Notes: generated from the sequence alone by a model not told the origin. A stretch of 64,000 nucleotides of DNA from Psychrobacter sp. Cmf 22.2 (GCF_001921745.1 NZ_MRYA01000001.1:124001-188000), one strand, 5' to 3'. Counted from the stretch's first letter, positions 8,287 through 17,076 are shown. A program made the numbers and translations.

Positions 8287-9435
8287 ATGAAAATAAACCC
8301 TGCTGTAGCAATGGCACTGTCTGCTTTGAGCGCGGGCCTGCTGATCAGCTGTGTCAAACCTGCAGATGAAAACAAAGCGCCAGACTCTGAGGGTCAAGAA
8401 GTCGCGCAAGATAGCGCCGCTACGCCTTCTGTAGATGACAAAAATAACAGGACAGAGCGTATCGCCGCTGTCGATATCAGCGCTGAGACAGAAAAGACCT
8501 ATCTGACCCATGTGGCAGATGATCTCGTCATTCCCGCCTATGCTGATACGGCGCGTCAAAGTGAGCTGCTACATGAGCTGGCACAAAAGCACTGTCAGTC
8601 AGGCGCAGTCAGCGGTGATGAGCTGCAAACGCTGCGGGATCAGTGGCTGGTGCTGGCACAAGCGTGGGCGCGCGCTGAGATGATCAACTTTGGGCCTGCC
8701 ACCGCTAGCATGAGCAACCTATATATCAACTACTATCCTGATGAGCGCGGGCTGGTGCATAGCGGTGTGGCTGATTTGATCGCAGCCAATCCAAAGCTCA
8801 CCGCAGCGCAGCTCGCTGATGAGAGTGCTATCGTACAAGGGGTGCCAGGACTAGAAGAAGCCCTGTACGCCAATGATAGCTTGGATGCGGGGCAGTGTGC
8901 TTATGTGATAAGCGCCAGTGATGCCTTGAGTACGCGCCTACAACACATCGAAAAAGACTGGCAAAAAAACGCGACAACGCTGTTGGCGATTGATAAAACA
9001 GCTGATAGCGATCAGGGCTTAAACCAATGGTTCAATTCGTTATTGTCGTTGGTTGAGACCATGAAATCTAACGCCATTGACCAGCCTTTGGGCCTGATAG
9101 GCAAAGCCAAAGGTCATGTGCCAGCCGCCACCGCTGGCCAAAGCCGCGCCATTATCAATGCCAAATTAGCCACGTTAAATGAGGCGCTGACTGATCCTGT
9201 CCTGACTGCTATCCTTGGTAGCAATAATGAAAACAACGTCGCTGATACGCTATCGACTGCCTTAGCAGATGCCACCACGCTATTGGCGCAGATGCCAGAG
9301 GATATCGCCACGGCTGATAAAGCAACGCAGCAAGAATTGTATGACCATCTGACCACCATTACCCGTCTTATCAAGCGCCAGCTGATACCGGCACTCGGTA
9401 TCCGTGTGGGCTTTAATAGTACCGATGGCGATTAA
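8287..9435 (+). CDS. Second imelysin-family (M75) lipoprotein
   Basis: A 382-residue lipoprotein, shorter than and divergent from the first imelysin. The lipobox LLISC gives C22. A polar linker (about 24-65) precedes the imelysin domain. It keeps GVPGLEEALY (about 180-190) where the first copy has GYHAIEFML, so the histidine of the GxHxxE signature is missing here. SRAIINAKLATLNEAL and TITRLIKRQLIPALGIRVGFNSTDGD fit the C-terminal part of the family. The start ATG follows GAGAAACCT. Only 3 nt separate it from the DUF1513 gene, so the two are translationally close. Confidence 0.85.
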   Translation: MKINPAVAMALSALSAGLLISCVKPADENKAPDSEGQEVAQDSAATPSVDDKNNRTERIAAVDISAETEKTYLTHVADDLVIPAYADTARQSELLHELAQKHCQSGAVSGDELQTLRDQWLVLAQAWARAEMINFGPATASMSNLYINYYPDERGLVHSGVADLIAANPKLTAAQLADESAIVQGVPGLEEALYANDSLDAGQCAYVISASDALSTRLQHIEKDWQKNATTLLAIDKTADSDQGLNQWFNSLLSLVETMKSNAIDQPLGLIGKAKGHVPAATAGQSRAIINAKLATLNEALTDPVLTAILGSNNENNVADTLSTALADATTLLAQMPEDIATADKATQQELYDHLTTITRLIKRQLIPALGIRVGFNSTDGD

Positions 9436-9438
9436 ATA

Positions 9439-11031
9439 ATGCGTAAGCGTAACGATGATACCCATAACCGAGCTTTACTGCTGCACGAAGGTAACCAGTC
9501 TCGCCACGAGCGACTGACGTCCGCTGTCACGACGACGCTCGCTAGTGTCACAGGTACGGCGGCGCTGGTCGCTGTCCATCATCATTATCGTAAACGCCGG
9601 CAGCCCGATGCAAGCTTGCAAGATTACGTGATCGGTGTCCGCGCGCAGTGGCAGACATGGCAGTTGAGCAGTAGTTCAGTGCCACAGCCGTCGGAGCAGC
9701 CTAAGTGGTCAAAGCTAGCACGCTTTCGCCATGCTTGTCAGCAGGCGGCGGTGACATGGCAGCGAGCCTATCAGCAGCCTTATTCAGATAATACTGATAA
9801 CAATGTTATATCTGATTTGGCCGCTTTGCATACCACCACCATGATGGCGCGCCCCGTGTGCTGGGTGAGTGGGGTGGCGTCTATGCCAAAAAACCTCACT
9901 AACACTGATCACACTGATGGCCAGTCTGACAATGACAATGACAATGACTTTGGCGTCGTCGGTATTGACGCTGATAGACAGATCGTTTGGCAGACCACCA
10001 TGCCTGAGCGTGTCCATGATATCGTCGTACAGCCGTCTGTTGATGGAGTGCTTGATACAGCCCAGTACGATATGCAATACCATAAAAGCAATCATCAGCA
10101 GCGCCGTGATGTTGTGGTGATGGGACGTCGCCCTAGTGAGAGGTTTTGGGTGCTTGATACTGCCACAGGGCAGGTCAAGACAGCCATTCAAGCGGCAAAC
10201 CATCGACATTTTTATGGTCATGCATGCTATAGCTTAGATGCCCAGCGTTTGTATGTGACCGAAAACGATACGGTGAGCCTCGATGGCAAAATCGGTGTCT
10301 ATGATGCGACTGATGACTATCAAAAAATCGCAGAATTTGATGCTTTTGGTATCGGCCCGCATGAGCTGGTCATGCATCCTGATGGCGACACACTGGTGAT
10401 CGCCAATGGCGGTATCAAAACCGAGCGTGCCTCTCGCGAAGAGTTAAATCTCGATAGCATGCGTCCATCATTGGTGTATCTCAATCGTCACACTGGCGCG
10501 TTGCTGGAGCAGGTCGTCCCAGTACACAACCAGATGAGCGTGCGTCATCTCGCCATGCACGATGATGGCAGGGTGATGATTGGTATTCAGTTTCAAGGGG
10601 ATAAGCATATCAATGTGCCCTTGGTACTGACGCGTCAGCGCGGTGATGCTGACTTCGAGCCGCTCACCATGGCTAATGATGAGTGGCAGCGCTTTCATCA
10701 GTATATCGCCAGCGTCGCCGTCGACAGTGTGCATGATTTACTATGCGTCACCACCCCGATTGGCGGCTGTGCGGCGATTTATGATCTAAATACGCGGCAG
10801 CTGATCGACGATGTCAGTTTGCCAGATTGTGCGGGCGCGTCGGTGTTGGCTGGTGAGAAAAAAGCAGGCTTTATCGTTAGTGATGGGCAAGGGCAGCTAA
10901 CGATATTGGAAGTGAAGTCGGTACCGATAGCAGCGTCAGCCGCCAGCACATCGCTAGATACCGCTTGGCAAGTGAAGAGCGACAGCAAGTGGCATAAAAT
11001 GTCTTTTGACAATCATTTGCAAGCGCTGTAA
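9439..11031 (+). CDS. DUF1513 beta-propeller-like protein
   Basis: A 530-residue protein recognised by the DUF1513 hallmarks HRHFYGHACYSLDAQRLYVTEND, FGIGPHELVMHPDGDTLVIANGG and SVRHLAMHDDGRV, split among blade-like repeats. The N-terminus has a modest hydrophobic stretch (about 28-50) rather than the twin-arginine signal many homologues carry. Inserted low-complexity segments with runs of N and D occur near 155-170. DUF1513 genes usually close imelysin/di-heme operons, as here. The biochemical role is unknown. It probably completes the Fur-regulated set; the following metallopeptidase is separated by 63 bp and may be cotranscribed. Confidence 0.87.
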   Translation: MRKRNDDTHNRALLLHEGNQSRHERLTSAVTTTLASVTGTAALVAVHHHYRKRRQPDASLQDYVIGVRAQWQTWQLSSSSVPQPSEQPKWSKLARFRHACQQAAVTWQRAYQQPYSDNTDNNVISDLAALHTTTMMARPVCWVSGVASMPKNLTNTDHTDGQSDNDNDNDFGVVGIDADRQIVWQTTMPERVHDIVVQPSVDGVLDTAQYDMQYHKSNHQQRRDVVVMGRRPSERFWVLDTATGQVKTAIQAANHRHFYGHACYSLDAQRLYVTENDTVSLDGKIGVYDATDDYQKIAEFDAFGIGPHELVMHPDGDTLVIANGGIKTERASREELNLDSMRPSLVYLNRHTGALLEQVVPVHNQMSVRHLAMHDDGRVMIGIQFQGDKHINVPLVLTRQRGDADFEPLTMANDEWQRFHQYIASVAVDSVHDLLCVTTPIGGCAAIYDLNTRQLIDDVSLPDCAGASVLAGEKKAGFIVSDGQGQLTILEVKSVPIAASAASTSLDTAWQVKSDSKWHKMSFDNHLQAL

Positions 11032-11094
11032 CGGCGATAAGTGCTAAATGAATAAAGCAAGAATGTAAGGAGACACGCCATCAGTTTACATGCG

Positions 11095-11721
11095 GTGAGA
11101 CAACATCTTGCGCAGGCAGGGATAGAGCTGCAAGTCCATAAAAAACGCGTCAAAAACATCAATTTTCGCTTAAAGCCGTACACATTGATGGTCTCCGCAC
11201 CGGCTTTTATCAGTACCGTGCAAATCGAGAAAGCCATTGCCAAGCGTGTGTCTTGGGCAATCGACAATCACGCACAGGTCTTAGAGCAGCACCAGCGTAA
11301 ACACCGTCCTTTAGCGGACTCTTCAACTACCGACAGTCCTATGCTGTTATGGGGGATTGAGCAATCCCTGACCCTCAGCCATGATAAAAAACTGACCTAT
11401 TACCGTGAGCAGCTTGCGGCTATCACGCCGTCATTGTTTGACAAATGGCAACCTGTGGTCGGTGCCTATGCCAATGAGATACGCCTAAAAAAGATGCATA
11501 CGCGCTGGGGCAGCTGCAACACGCGCGCGCGTCGTATTTGGCTATCTGTATATCTGCCTGCCTACCCGATTGAATGTACCGAATATGTCATCGTCCATGA
11601 GCTGTGTCACCTGCATCATGCCAACCATAGCCATGAGTTTTGGCAAACGGTGGCGACCGCGATGCCAGATTATCGGTATTGGCACGATATGCTGGCAGGC
11701 AAGACAGGGCAGTTGGATTAA
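11095..11721 (+). CDS. YgjP-like zinc metallopeptidase (DUF45)
   Basis: A cytosolic metallopeptidase-like protein of the YgjP/WLM group. Counting from GTG 11095 it has 208 residues, with RWGSCNTRARRIWLS (137-151), the zinc motif HELCH (168-172) and the third ligand H178 in NHS, followed by EFW. The start is uncertain. GTG 11095 is 22 nt from the only good Shine-Dalgarno, AAGGAG at 11067-11072. The in-frame codon 7 nt after that site is ATC at 11080, which would be a very rare initiator. No in-frame ATG exists upstream. Substrates of this family are poorly known. Confidence 0.88.
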   Translation: MRQHLAQAGIELQVHKKRVKNINFRLKPYTLMVSAPAFISTVQIEKAIAKRVSWAIDNHAQVLEQHQRKHRPLADSSTTDSPMLLWGIEQSLTLSHDKKLTYYREQLAAITPSLFDKWQPVVGAYANEIRLKKMHTRWGSCNTRARRIWLSVYLPAYPIECTEYVIVHELCHLHHANHSHEFWQTVATAMPDYRYWHDMLAGKTGQLD

Positions 11722-11741
11722 GAATGGTATGGTCAATCCTA

Positions 11742-11863
11742 TATAAAAACGATACAGCTATGCCAGCGTGCTACTGGTATAAATTTTCCTTGCGTGCTGC
11801 GAACCTAGAGGCTGCGCAACCTACATTTAAAAGCAGCATCCCAGTAGCACTGTGTTTATTTTA
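11742..11863. repeat. Palindromic intergenic repeat, copy A
   Basis: A 122-bp imperfect palindrome. The left end TATAAAAACGATACAG (11742-11757) is the exact reverse complement of the right end of copy B. Inner arms GTGCTACTGG (11768-11777) and CCAGTAGCAC (11841-11850) pair perfectly. The core CTGGTATAAATTTTCCTTGC is shared with copies B and C. It fills most of the gap before the methyltransferase gene. Confidence 0.75.
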
Positions 11864-11977
11864 GAGTGGAGCGACTATGTCAATAATAACGCCAAGTAAC
11901 CTATATAATACTGATATGATAGATTGTAACGGTACAAAACGTATTATTTAAAATAAGCAATCAAGGATAAACATAAT

Positions 11978-12580
11978 ATGGAAAATGTCAGTCAATCCGG
12001 GTTTTGGCAGCAGCGCTACGAGCAAGACAGTATCGGTTGGGATATGGGACAAGTATCGCCACCGCTCAAAGCCTATATAGACCAGTTGCCTGAATCAGCT
12101 AAGGCGCAGGCTATTTTAGTGCCAGGAGCGGGGAATGCTTACGAGGTAGGCTATTTGTATGAGCAAGGCTTTACCAATGTGACGCTGGTGGACTTTGCTC
12201 CAGCGCCCATTAATGACTTTGCCGAGCGCTATCCTGACTTTCCATCTGAGCATTTAGTTTGTGCCGACTTTTTTGAGTTATCGCCTGCGCAGTATCAGTT
12301 TGATTGGGTACTTGAGCAGACGTTTTTTTGTGCCATTGACCCTTCACGCCGCGATGATTATGTCAAAAAAATGGCCTCACTGCTCAAACCCCAAGGTAAG
12401 CTGGTTGGCGTGTTGTTTGATGTCGATTTTGGCCGTGATGAGCCGCCCTTTGGTGGTACAAAAGAAGAGTACCAGCAGCGTTTTGCCAGCCATTTTGATA
12501 TCGATATTATGGAGCGCTGCTATAACTCACATCCGGCACGGCAAGGCAGCGAGCTGTTTATTAAGCTGCAAGCGAAGTAA
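11978..12580 (+). CDS. TPMT-family class I SAM-dependent methyltransferase
   Basis: A 200-residue methyltransferase of the thiopurine S-methyltransferase type. FWQQRYEQDSIGWDMGQVSPPL (9-30) is the family's N-terminal substrate-side block. LVPGAGNAYEVGYLYEQG (about 46-63) is the SAM-binding motif I, and FDWVLEQTFFCAI (about 108-120) is motif II. Bacterial members methylate inorganic or organic sulfur, selenium or tellurium species; the substrate here is not determined. Its last 20 bp overlap the convergent HD-domain gene. Confidence 0.87.
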   Translation: MENVSQSGFWQQRYEQDSIGWDMGQVSPPLKAYIDQLPESAKAQAILVPGAGNAYEVGYLYEQGFTNVTLVDFAPAPINDFAERYPDFPSEHLVCADFFELSPAQYQFDWVLEQTFFCAIDPSRRDDYVKKMASLLKPQGKLVGVLFDVDFGRDEPPFGGTKEEYQQRFASHFDIDIMERCYNSHPARQGSELFIKLQAK

Positions 12581-13229
12581 GCTCGCGTTGGATGTTTGCT
12601 CGCGCTGGCGTCTCAAGCTGTTCATAGTAATAGTGAGTTAAATAAAGCTTTGGATGCGCCAATAGTCTATTTAATACCGCCATTCGTCCTGTACGATATT
12701 CGGCTAACGGCACATGGCTATACTCTTGGCGCACCGCTTGCGCATAGCGCTCGTACTGTGACCAAGGCGCACCCAAAATGCTTAAATCCATATCCAATAG
12801 ATAAGCGGCATCACTGATTTTTTTAGGGTCGGATAGCCCCGTAAGTTGATGATTAACAGTCATCATGATCAGCGCATAGAGATTCTCGCACTGCTCAGCG
12901 CTCAGATACGGGTGTAACGTCTCTGCTGCGTACTCGGCGCTTTTTTGCTCATTGTCTGTACGCAGCGGGTCATATATCACATCATGATAAAACAGGGCTA
13001 ATGCGACAATATGAGGCTCGTTAAGCTTGTGCTTGATTTGCTCAAACTGCGCGAACAATTGCTGCAGGTGACTTAAGGTATGATAAGCGCGTGTCGTTTC
13101 GTTATAGCGAGTAGCGATATCTTGCCACAGCGCATGGCCTGTCGCCAGCTTGTTATCGCTATTTATCGCAGATAAGTGCCGGGCAAAATAATGACCAGAA
13201 TTAAGGGTTATTTGTGGAAATTGGCTCAT
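12561..13229 (-). CDS. HD-superfamily predicted metal-dependent phosphohydrolase
   Basis: A 222-residue protein. Metal-binding residues of the HD fold are visible: H50 and H54 in YHTLSHLQQL, H82-D83 in ALFYHDVIYDP, and a later D in YLLDMDLSILG (about 145-152). Databases often label this family as an N-methyl-D-aspartate receptor subunit-like protein, which is a misnomer. The substrate is unknown. It lies 54 bp downstream of oxyR on the same strand and is convergent with the methyltransferase, overlapping it by 20 bp. Confidence 0.82.
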   Translation of the reverse strand: MSQFPQITLNSGHYFARHLSAINSDNKLATGHALWQDIATRYNETTRAYHTLSHLQQLFAQFEQIKHKLNEPHIVALALFYHDVIYDPLRTDNEQKSAEYAAETLHPYLSAEQCENLYALIMMTVNHQLTGLSDPKKISDAAYLLDMDLSILGAPWSQYERYAQAVRQEYSHVPLAEYRTGRMAVLNRLLAHPKLYLTHYYYEQLETPARANIQRELTSLAA

Positions 13230-13283
13230 ACCTCACCTAAGTTGTTTTGCTCATTACTGCTCATTACGGCTAAGTCTTGCAGC

Positions 13284-14192
13284 TTAGGACTTGTTTGCAG
13301 CATCTTCAAACGCCTGTTTAAACACTTTACCCAGCAAATTGACATCATCGACCCGCGCATAGTTTAAGCGTGTGACAAAGGCAATATGACGATGCGGACC
13401 TGCCTCGGCAAGCGGTATCGCGACAGCATTGCGGTTTTGCAAATGCAGTTGATCTAGCGCCATCTCTGGCACCAGCGTCGTACCCATGTTGGCAAGTGCC
13501 ATCTGAATTAAAGTGTTGAGACTGGCATCAGAAAAGCTCGATTTCATCTGTTCACGATCGAAATGACAGACCGATAGCGTCTGATCGGTCAAGCAGTGAC
13601 CTTCACCAAGTAGCATCAAATTGGCCGTCGCCAGCTCATCAGAGTTAATACTATCAAGCTTGGCATGTATATCGTCTTTGGGGAATACCGCAAAAAAGTC
13701 CTCACTCCAAAACTCAAAACTGTGCAGCCCATCGACGGCATAAGGTAGGGCGATAATGGCAGTATCGATATGGCCGTAGCGTACCTGCTCGAGTAAGCGC
13801 TCGGTTTGCTGTTCGATGATGGTCATACGAAACTCAGGATAATGCTCTCGCAGCGCGGGCAGTACTTTAGGAAGCAAGTACGGCGCAATCGTTGGAATGA
13901 TACCGACCGTCATCGGATAAGCAAGCGGGGTCTGATGGCTATGCGCGCGCGTGGTCAAATCACTGACTTCAGAAAACACCCGCTGGGCACGAGTCAAAAT
14001 ATCTTGCCCAATTGGGGTAATCAGAACCTGCTTATTATTACGCTCAAAAATCTGCGTATCTAGCTGTTTTTCGAGCTCAGCGATACCGAGACTCAGCGCA
14101 GACTGTGAAATATTGCACTCTTCAGCAGCACGCTTAAAATGGCGATGTTTGGCGACGGCTAAGGCAAATTCAAGTTGACGTAAAGTAATCAT
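13284..14192 (-). CDS. oxyR: Hydrogen peroxide-responsive LysR regulator OxyR
   Basis: The transcription factor that activates peroxide-defence genes when its two cysteines form a disulfide. The 302-residue protein has the LysR winged helix-turn-helix (1-60, with FKRAAEECNISQSALSLGI). The redox pair sits in GEGHCLTDQTLSVC as C200 and C209, matching E. coli C199 and C208 in spacing and context. It is divergent from ahpC across 290 bp, the usual arrangement for a regulator and its target. Confidence 0.95.
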   Translation of the reverse strand: MITLRQLEFALAVAKHRHFKRAAEECNISQSALSLGIAELEKQLDTQIFERNNKQVLITPIGQDILTRAQRVFSEVSDLTTRAHSHQTPLAYPMTVGIIPTIAPYLLPKVLPALREHYPEFRMTIIEQQTERLLEQVRYGHIDTAIIALPYAVDGLHSFEFWSEDFFAVFPKDDIHAKLDSINSDELATANLMLLGEGHCLTDQTLSVCHFDREQMKSSFSDASLNTLIQMALANMGTTLVPEMALDQLHLQNRNAVAIPLAEAGPHRHIAFVTRLNYARVDDVNLLGKVFKQAFEDAANKS

Positions 14193-14482
14193 AAAACCTC
14201 TCTATTTATGGGCTTTTTAATGCTATCTTGTCAGATGATTGATGTAAGATACTTGCTTACTAACAGGCCAGCATGCACGCATACAGCACTGATGATAAAA
14301 ACTAGAGATAATAGTTTAACAAGTTTAATAAAACAAAACATCACATTAAAAACTTTTAACTGGATTAACCATAAAATTCGCGTATAGTTTGTCATGTAGC
14401 CCAAAGAGTTAAAGGCTTAGTAAAAAAGGTCAAATACTTAATCAACAATTAACTTAAAATTTAATCAAAAAAGGAGCCAATC
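14193..14482. promoter_or_regulatory. Divergent oxyR-ahpC promoter region
   Basis: A likely ahpC -10 hexamer TATAGT lies at 14383-14388 without a good -35, which is common for OxyR-activated promoters. An ATAG half-site begins an AT-rich dyad-like stretch near 14308-14330, a weak candidate for OxyR contact. A strong AAAGGAG ribosome site precedes ahpC. The operator assignment is inference. Confidence 0.4.
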
Positions 14483-15049
14483 ATGGCAGCTATTATTAAT
14501 CAAGAAATCCCAGAATTTTCAACAGAAGCGTTTGTAAACGGTGAGTTCAAAACCATCACCTCAGAAGACGTAAAAGGTAGCTGGGCTGTATTTATGTTTT
14601 ACCCACATGACTTCACGTTTGTTTGCCCAACTGAGCTTGAAGACATGGCAAACCATTACGAAGAGCTAAAAGAATTAGGCGTAGAAGTATACTCAGTATC
14701 AACTGACACGCATTTTGTACACAAAGCATGGCACGACTCTTCAGAAGCGATTGGTAAAGTAACTTTCCCAATGTTGGGTGACGGCACTGGTAAAATCACT
14801 CGCGGTTTCAATATCATGATCGAAGAAGACAATGCAGCGCTTCGCGGTACTTTCATCGTTGATCCAGATGGCCTAATCAAAGTGGCTGAAATCCATGATC
14901 TAGGCATCGGCCGTAGCGCAAAAGATGTGGTCCGTAAAATTAAAGCCGCTCAGTACGTTCGTGACAATGATGGTGAAGTATGCCCAGCCGCTTGGGAGCA
15001 AGGTCAAGCAACGCTAAAACCAAGCCTTGATTTGGTTGGTAAAATCTAA
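14483..15049 (+). CDS. ahpC: Alkyl hydroperoxide reductase, peroxiredoxin AhpC
   Basis: A typical 2-Cys peroxiredoxin (188 residues) that reduces H2O2, organic peroxides and peroxynitrite, recycled by AhpF. The peroxidatic cysteine is C48 in [12 protein letters not shown] and the resolving cysteine is C167 in GEVCPAAW. Length and all blocks match the AhpC1 type. It is divergent from oxyR and followed by its own terminator, so it is monocistronic. Its reductase ahpF lies 2.3 kb downstream. Confidence 0.97.
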   Translation: MAAIINQEIPEFSTEAFVNGEFKTITSEDVKGSWAVFMFYPHDFTFVCPTELEDMANHYEELKELGVEVYSVSTDTHFVHKAWHDSSEAIGKVTFPMLGDGTGKITRGFNIMIEEDNAALRGTFIVDPDGLIKVAEIHDLGIGRSAKDVVRKIKAAQYVRDNDGEVCPAAWEQGQATLKPSLDLVGKI

Positions 15050-15120
15050 GTAGTTGATGCATTATTTAGATATTTCTATGGGACTGGCTACTAAGTATGT
15101 TTAGAGCCAGTATCATAGAC

Positions 15121-15157
15121 AAAGACTCTATCAGCAAACGTTGATAGAGTCTTTTTT
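15121..15157 (+). terminator. Rho-independent terminator after ahpC
   Basis: Arms AAAGACTCTATCA (15121-15133) and TGATAGAGTCTTT (15142-15154) pair perfectly around an 8-nt loop and run into T residues. Confidence 0.92.
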
Positions 15158-15321
15158 ATTTTACATCTTATCTACAGGCTGACACCAGATTTTACCCAAT
15201 TTTCATTTTAGATTACTTATGCTGATAGCACGCTTCAAACGATAAGAAGCGGTGGATTATTCAAAAACTCGTTTAATCACGACTACTATAAAAATGAATA
15301 TGATAATAAAGGAGTAAAATC

Positions 15322-16188
15322 ATGACTAATCAATCAGCGAATGATGGCTTTCCTCAGCAAGAGCAGTCTTTGCCAGGCTCGCAAAAACAACAACATCCAA
15401 GCCCTGAGGTATTGCCGCGTGACTATCCAAACGGCAAGCTGGCCGGAAAGGTTGCGATTGTGACAGGGTCTGATAGTGGTATTGGCCAAGCGGTGGCTAT
15501 TTTGTTTGCCAAAGAAGGTGCAGACGTGGTCGTAAGCTACCTTTGTGAAGATGAAGACGCCAAGGTGACTAAAAAGCATATTGAGTCTTATGAGCGCCGC
15601 TGCCTATTGGTTGCCTCTGATTTGTCAAAGGAGGCTAACTGTAAAGAACTGATAGACAAAACGCTCACTGAGTTTGGCCGTATCGATATTTTGGTCAATA
15701 ATGCAGGCAGACAAGTCGAGCAACAGACGCTAACGGACATCAGTACCGAGCAGCTCGATAAGACCATTCATACCAATTTTTATCCGCATTTTTGGCTGAG
15801 TAAATATGCCCTGCCACATATGAAAGCGGGCAGTAGTATCATCAATACTACCTCTATCACCGCCTACCGCGGTAGCGATCATCTCATTGATTATGCTGCG
15901 ACTAAGGGTGCTATCTTGTCTTTTACTCGTGCGCTGTCCAACAATTTAATGGGTAATGGCAAAGGTATTCGAGTCAATGGTGTCGCACCAGGGCCAATCT
16001 GGACACCGCTTATCGTCGCCTCATTTGAGCCTGATGAAGTTACAAAATTTGGTCAAAGCTCGCCGATGGGACGAGCAGGGCAGCCAAACGAGGTCGCGCC
16101 TGCTTACTTGTACTTAGCAAGCGATGATGCAAGCTATGTGACAGGACAAGTGATACACGTCAATGGCGGCGAAATTATAGGCGGTTGA
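15322..16188 (+). CDS. Short-chain dehydrogenase, YghA-like
   Basis: An NAD(P)-dependent oxidoreductase of 288 residues with an N-terminal extension (1-40, rich in P, Q and S) typical of the YghA group. The Rossmann motif TGSDSGIGQ is at 48-56, NNAG is near 130, and the catalytic tyrosine and lysine are Y191 and K195 in YAATKGA. The C-terminus ends in VNGGEIIGG. Relatives reduce small aldehydes and are often stress-induced. It lies between ahpC and ahpF with its own ribosome site (AAGGAGT). Confidence 0.9.
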   Translation: MTNQSANDGFPQQEQSLPGSQKQQHPSPEVLPRDYPNGKLAGKVAIVTGSDSGIGQAVAILFAKEGADVVVSYLCEDEDAKVTKKHIESYERRCLLVASDLSKEANCKELIDKTLTEFGRIDILVNNAGRQVEQQTLTDISTEQLDKTIHTNFYPHFWLSKYALPHMKAGSSIINTTSITAYRGSDHLIDYAATKGAILSFTRALSNNLMGNGKGIRVNGVAPGPIWTPLIVASFEPDEVTKFGQSSPMGRAGQPNEVAPAYLYLASDDASYVTGQVIHVNGGEIIGG

Positions 16189-16211
16189 TAATTATTGACT
16201 ATAGTCGATTC

Positions 16212-16331
16212 TAAATAAAACAGATACATTATATTTCAACGCGGAACTGGTATAAATTTTTCTGGCGTGCTTTGCCTGCGCAGTCAGAGGCGGCGTAAAA
16301 TTCATCCTAGTCCCACTGTATCGTTTTTATA
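16212..16331. repeat. Palindromic intergenic repeat, copy B
   Basis: About 120 bp. The right end CTGTATCGTTTTTATA (16316-16331) is the exact reverse complement of the left end of copy A. The left end is degenerate (near 16212-16228). Inner arms GGAACTGGTATAAATTTT (16243-16260) and AAAATTCATCCTAGTCC (16299-16315 region) form an imperfect stem. Confidence 0.75.
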
Positions 16332-16380
16332 CTGAACTCACTATAGTGTTCAAAGCTATTCGTTAGTTGTGCTATGAAAT

Positions 16381-16417
16381 AAAACCCCCATCAGCAAAAG
16401 TTGATGGGGGTTTTATA
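16381..16417. terminator. Rho-independent terminator, bidirectional
   Basis: Arms AAAACCCCCATCA (16381-16393) and TGATGGGGGTTTT (16402-16414) pair perfectly. It probably ends the SDR transcript and can act in both directions. Confidence 0.88.
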
Positions 16418-16445
16418 CTATTAAAAAATGTTTGTATTTTTGCAC

Positions 16446-16619
16446 TAGGGCGTGTCCTCATTTTAAAAATGGAGATAAAAATGAGATAAATTGCCGCCAA
16501 ACAAGGAAAATAGCGCAGATAATATCGAGATATTAGTCAGCTATTTGACACCGTTTGGCCAGATTTAGCCATTTTTAGCCCATTTAGATAGCTATCGATT
16601 GAATTGAGGACACGCCCTA
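16446..16619. mobile_element. MITE-like non-autonomous element with TA duplication
   Basis: A 170-bp element (16448-16617) has 13-bp perfect terminal inverted repeats, GGGCGTGTCCTCA and TGAGGACACGCCC, flanked on both sides by TA (16446-16447 and 16618-16619). It has no coding capacity. Inner segments GCCGCCAAAC and GTTTGGCC also show partial inversion. A TA duplication fits mobilisation by an IS630/Tc1-type or some IS5-group transposase; no transposase gene is in the window. Confidence 0.8.
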
Positions 16620-16634
16620 ATAAGATATGAAGCG

Positions 16635-16883
16635 CTAAGCCTGAGATTGTAGTTTGTTTTTATCAATTATTTTATAAATCTCATCTTTTAAATGCAGCTT
16701 TCGTCGCTTCATTTTTTCGATTTCTTCATCTCTACTGGCATGTGTGACCAAATCTTTATCAAGCTGATTAATTTGCTGATCAAGCATGGTGTGCTCATCA
16801 AAAATACTGGCAAAATGGCTATCTTTCTGCTTAAGTTCGGCAATAATGTCTCTATTGTCTTGTAACGTATCAGTCTTTCTCAT
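16635..16883 (-). CDS. YdcH-like DUF465 small coiled-coil protein
   Basis: An 82-residue charged helical protein. ATG 16883 is preferred because AAGGA lies 8 nt upstream; an in-frame upstream start would add ten residues. It has the DUF465 pattern of two antiparallel helices: FASIFDEHTMLDQQINQLDKD followed by RDEEIEKMKRRKLHLKDEIYKII. The role is unknown. It sits next to the MITE, within 15 bp of its right end, so the element inserted at its 3' flank. Confidence 0.82.
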   Translation of the reverse strand: MRKTDTLQDNRDIIAELKQKDSHFASIFDEHTMLDQQINQLDKDLVTHASRDEEIEKMKRRKLHLKDEIYKIIDKNKLQSQA

Positions 16884-17076
16884 ATTGTCATCCTTGTTAT
16901 AAAACACAACCATGCAATAAGCATCAGTGTCTTGCCATAAAGGTTGTCATGATGCGTTGCTATGATTGTGAGTCTTAGGTTTTATTGAACCTAGTTGAGG
17001 TTTGATTCAATAGTGATAAAGCTTAATATCAGCAGAAATGGCTTTTGATAAACCAGCATAAAAGCGAATCTGCCAC

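Noticed and set aside
11640..11864. A 74-codon frame after the metallopeptidase gene
   Set aside because: It runs from the end of that gene into the palindromic repeat and has no independent support.
12561..12580. 20-bp overlap of the methyltransferase and HD genes as a frameshift sign
   Set aside because: The genes are convergent and both end naturally; such tail overlaps are common.
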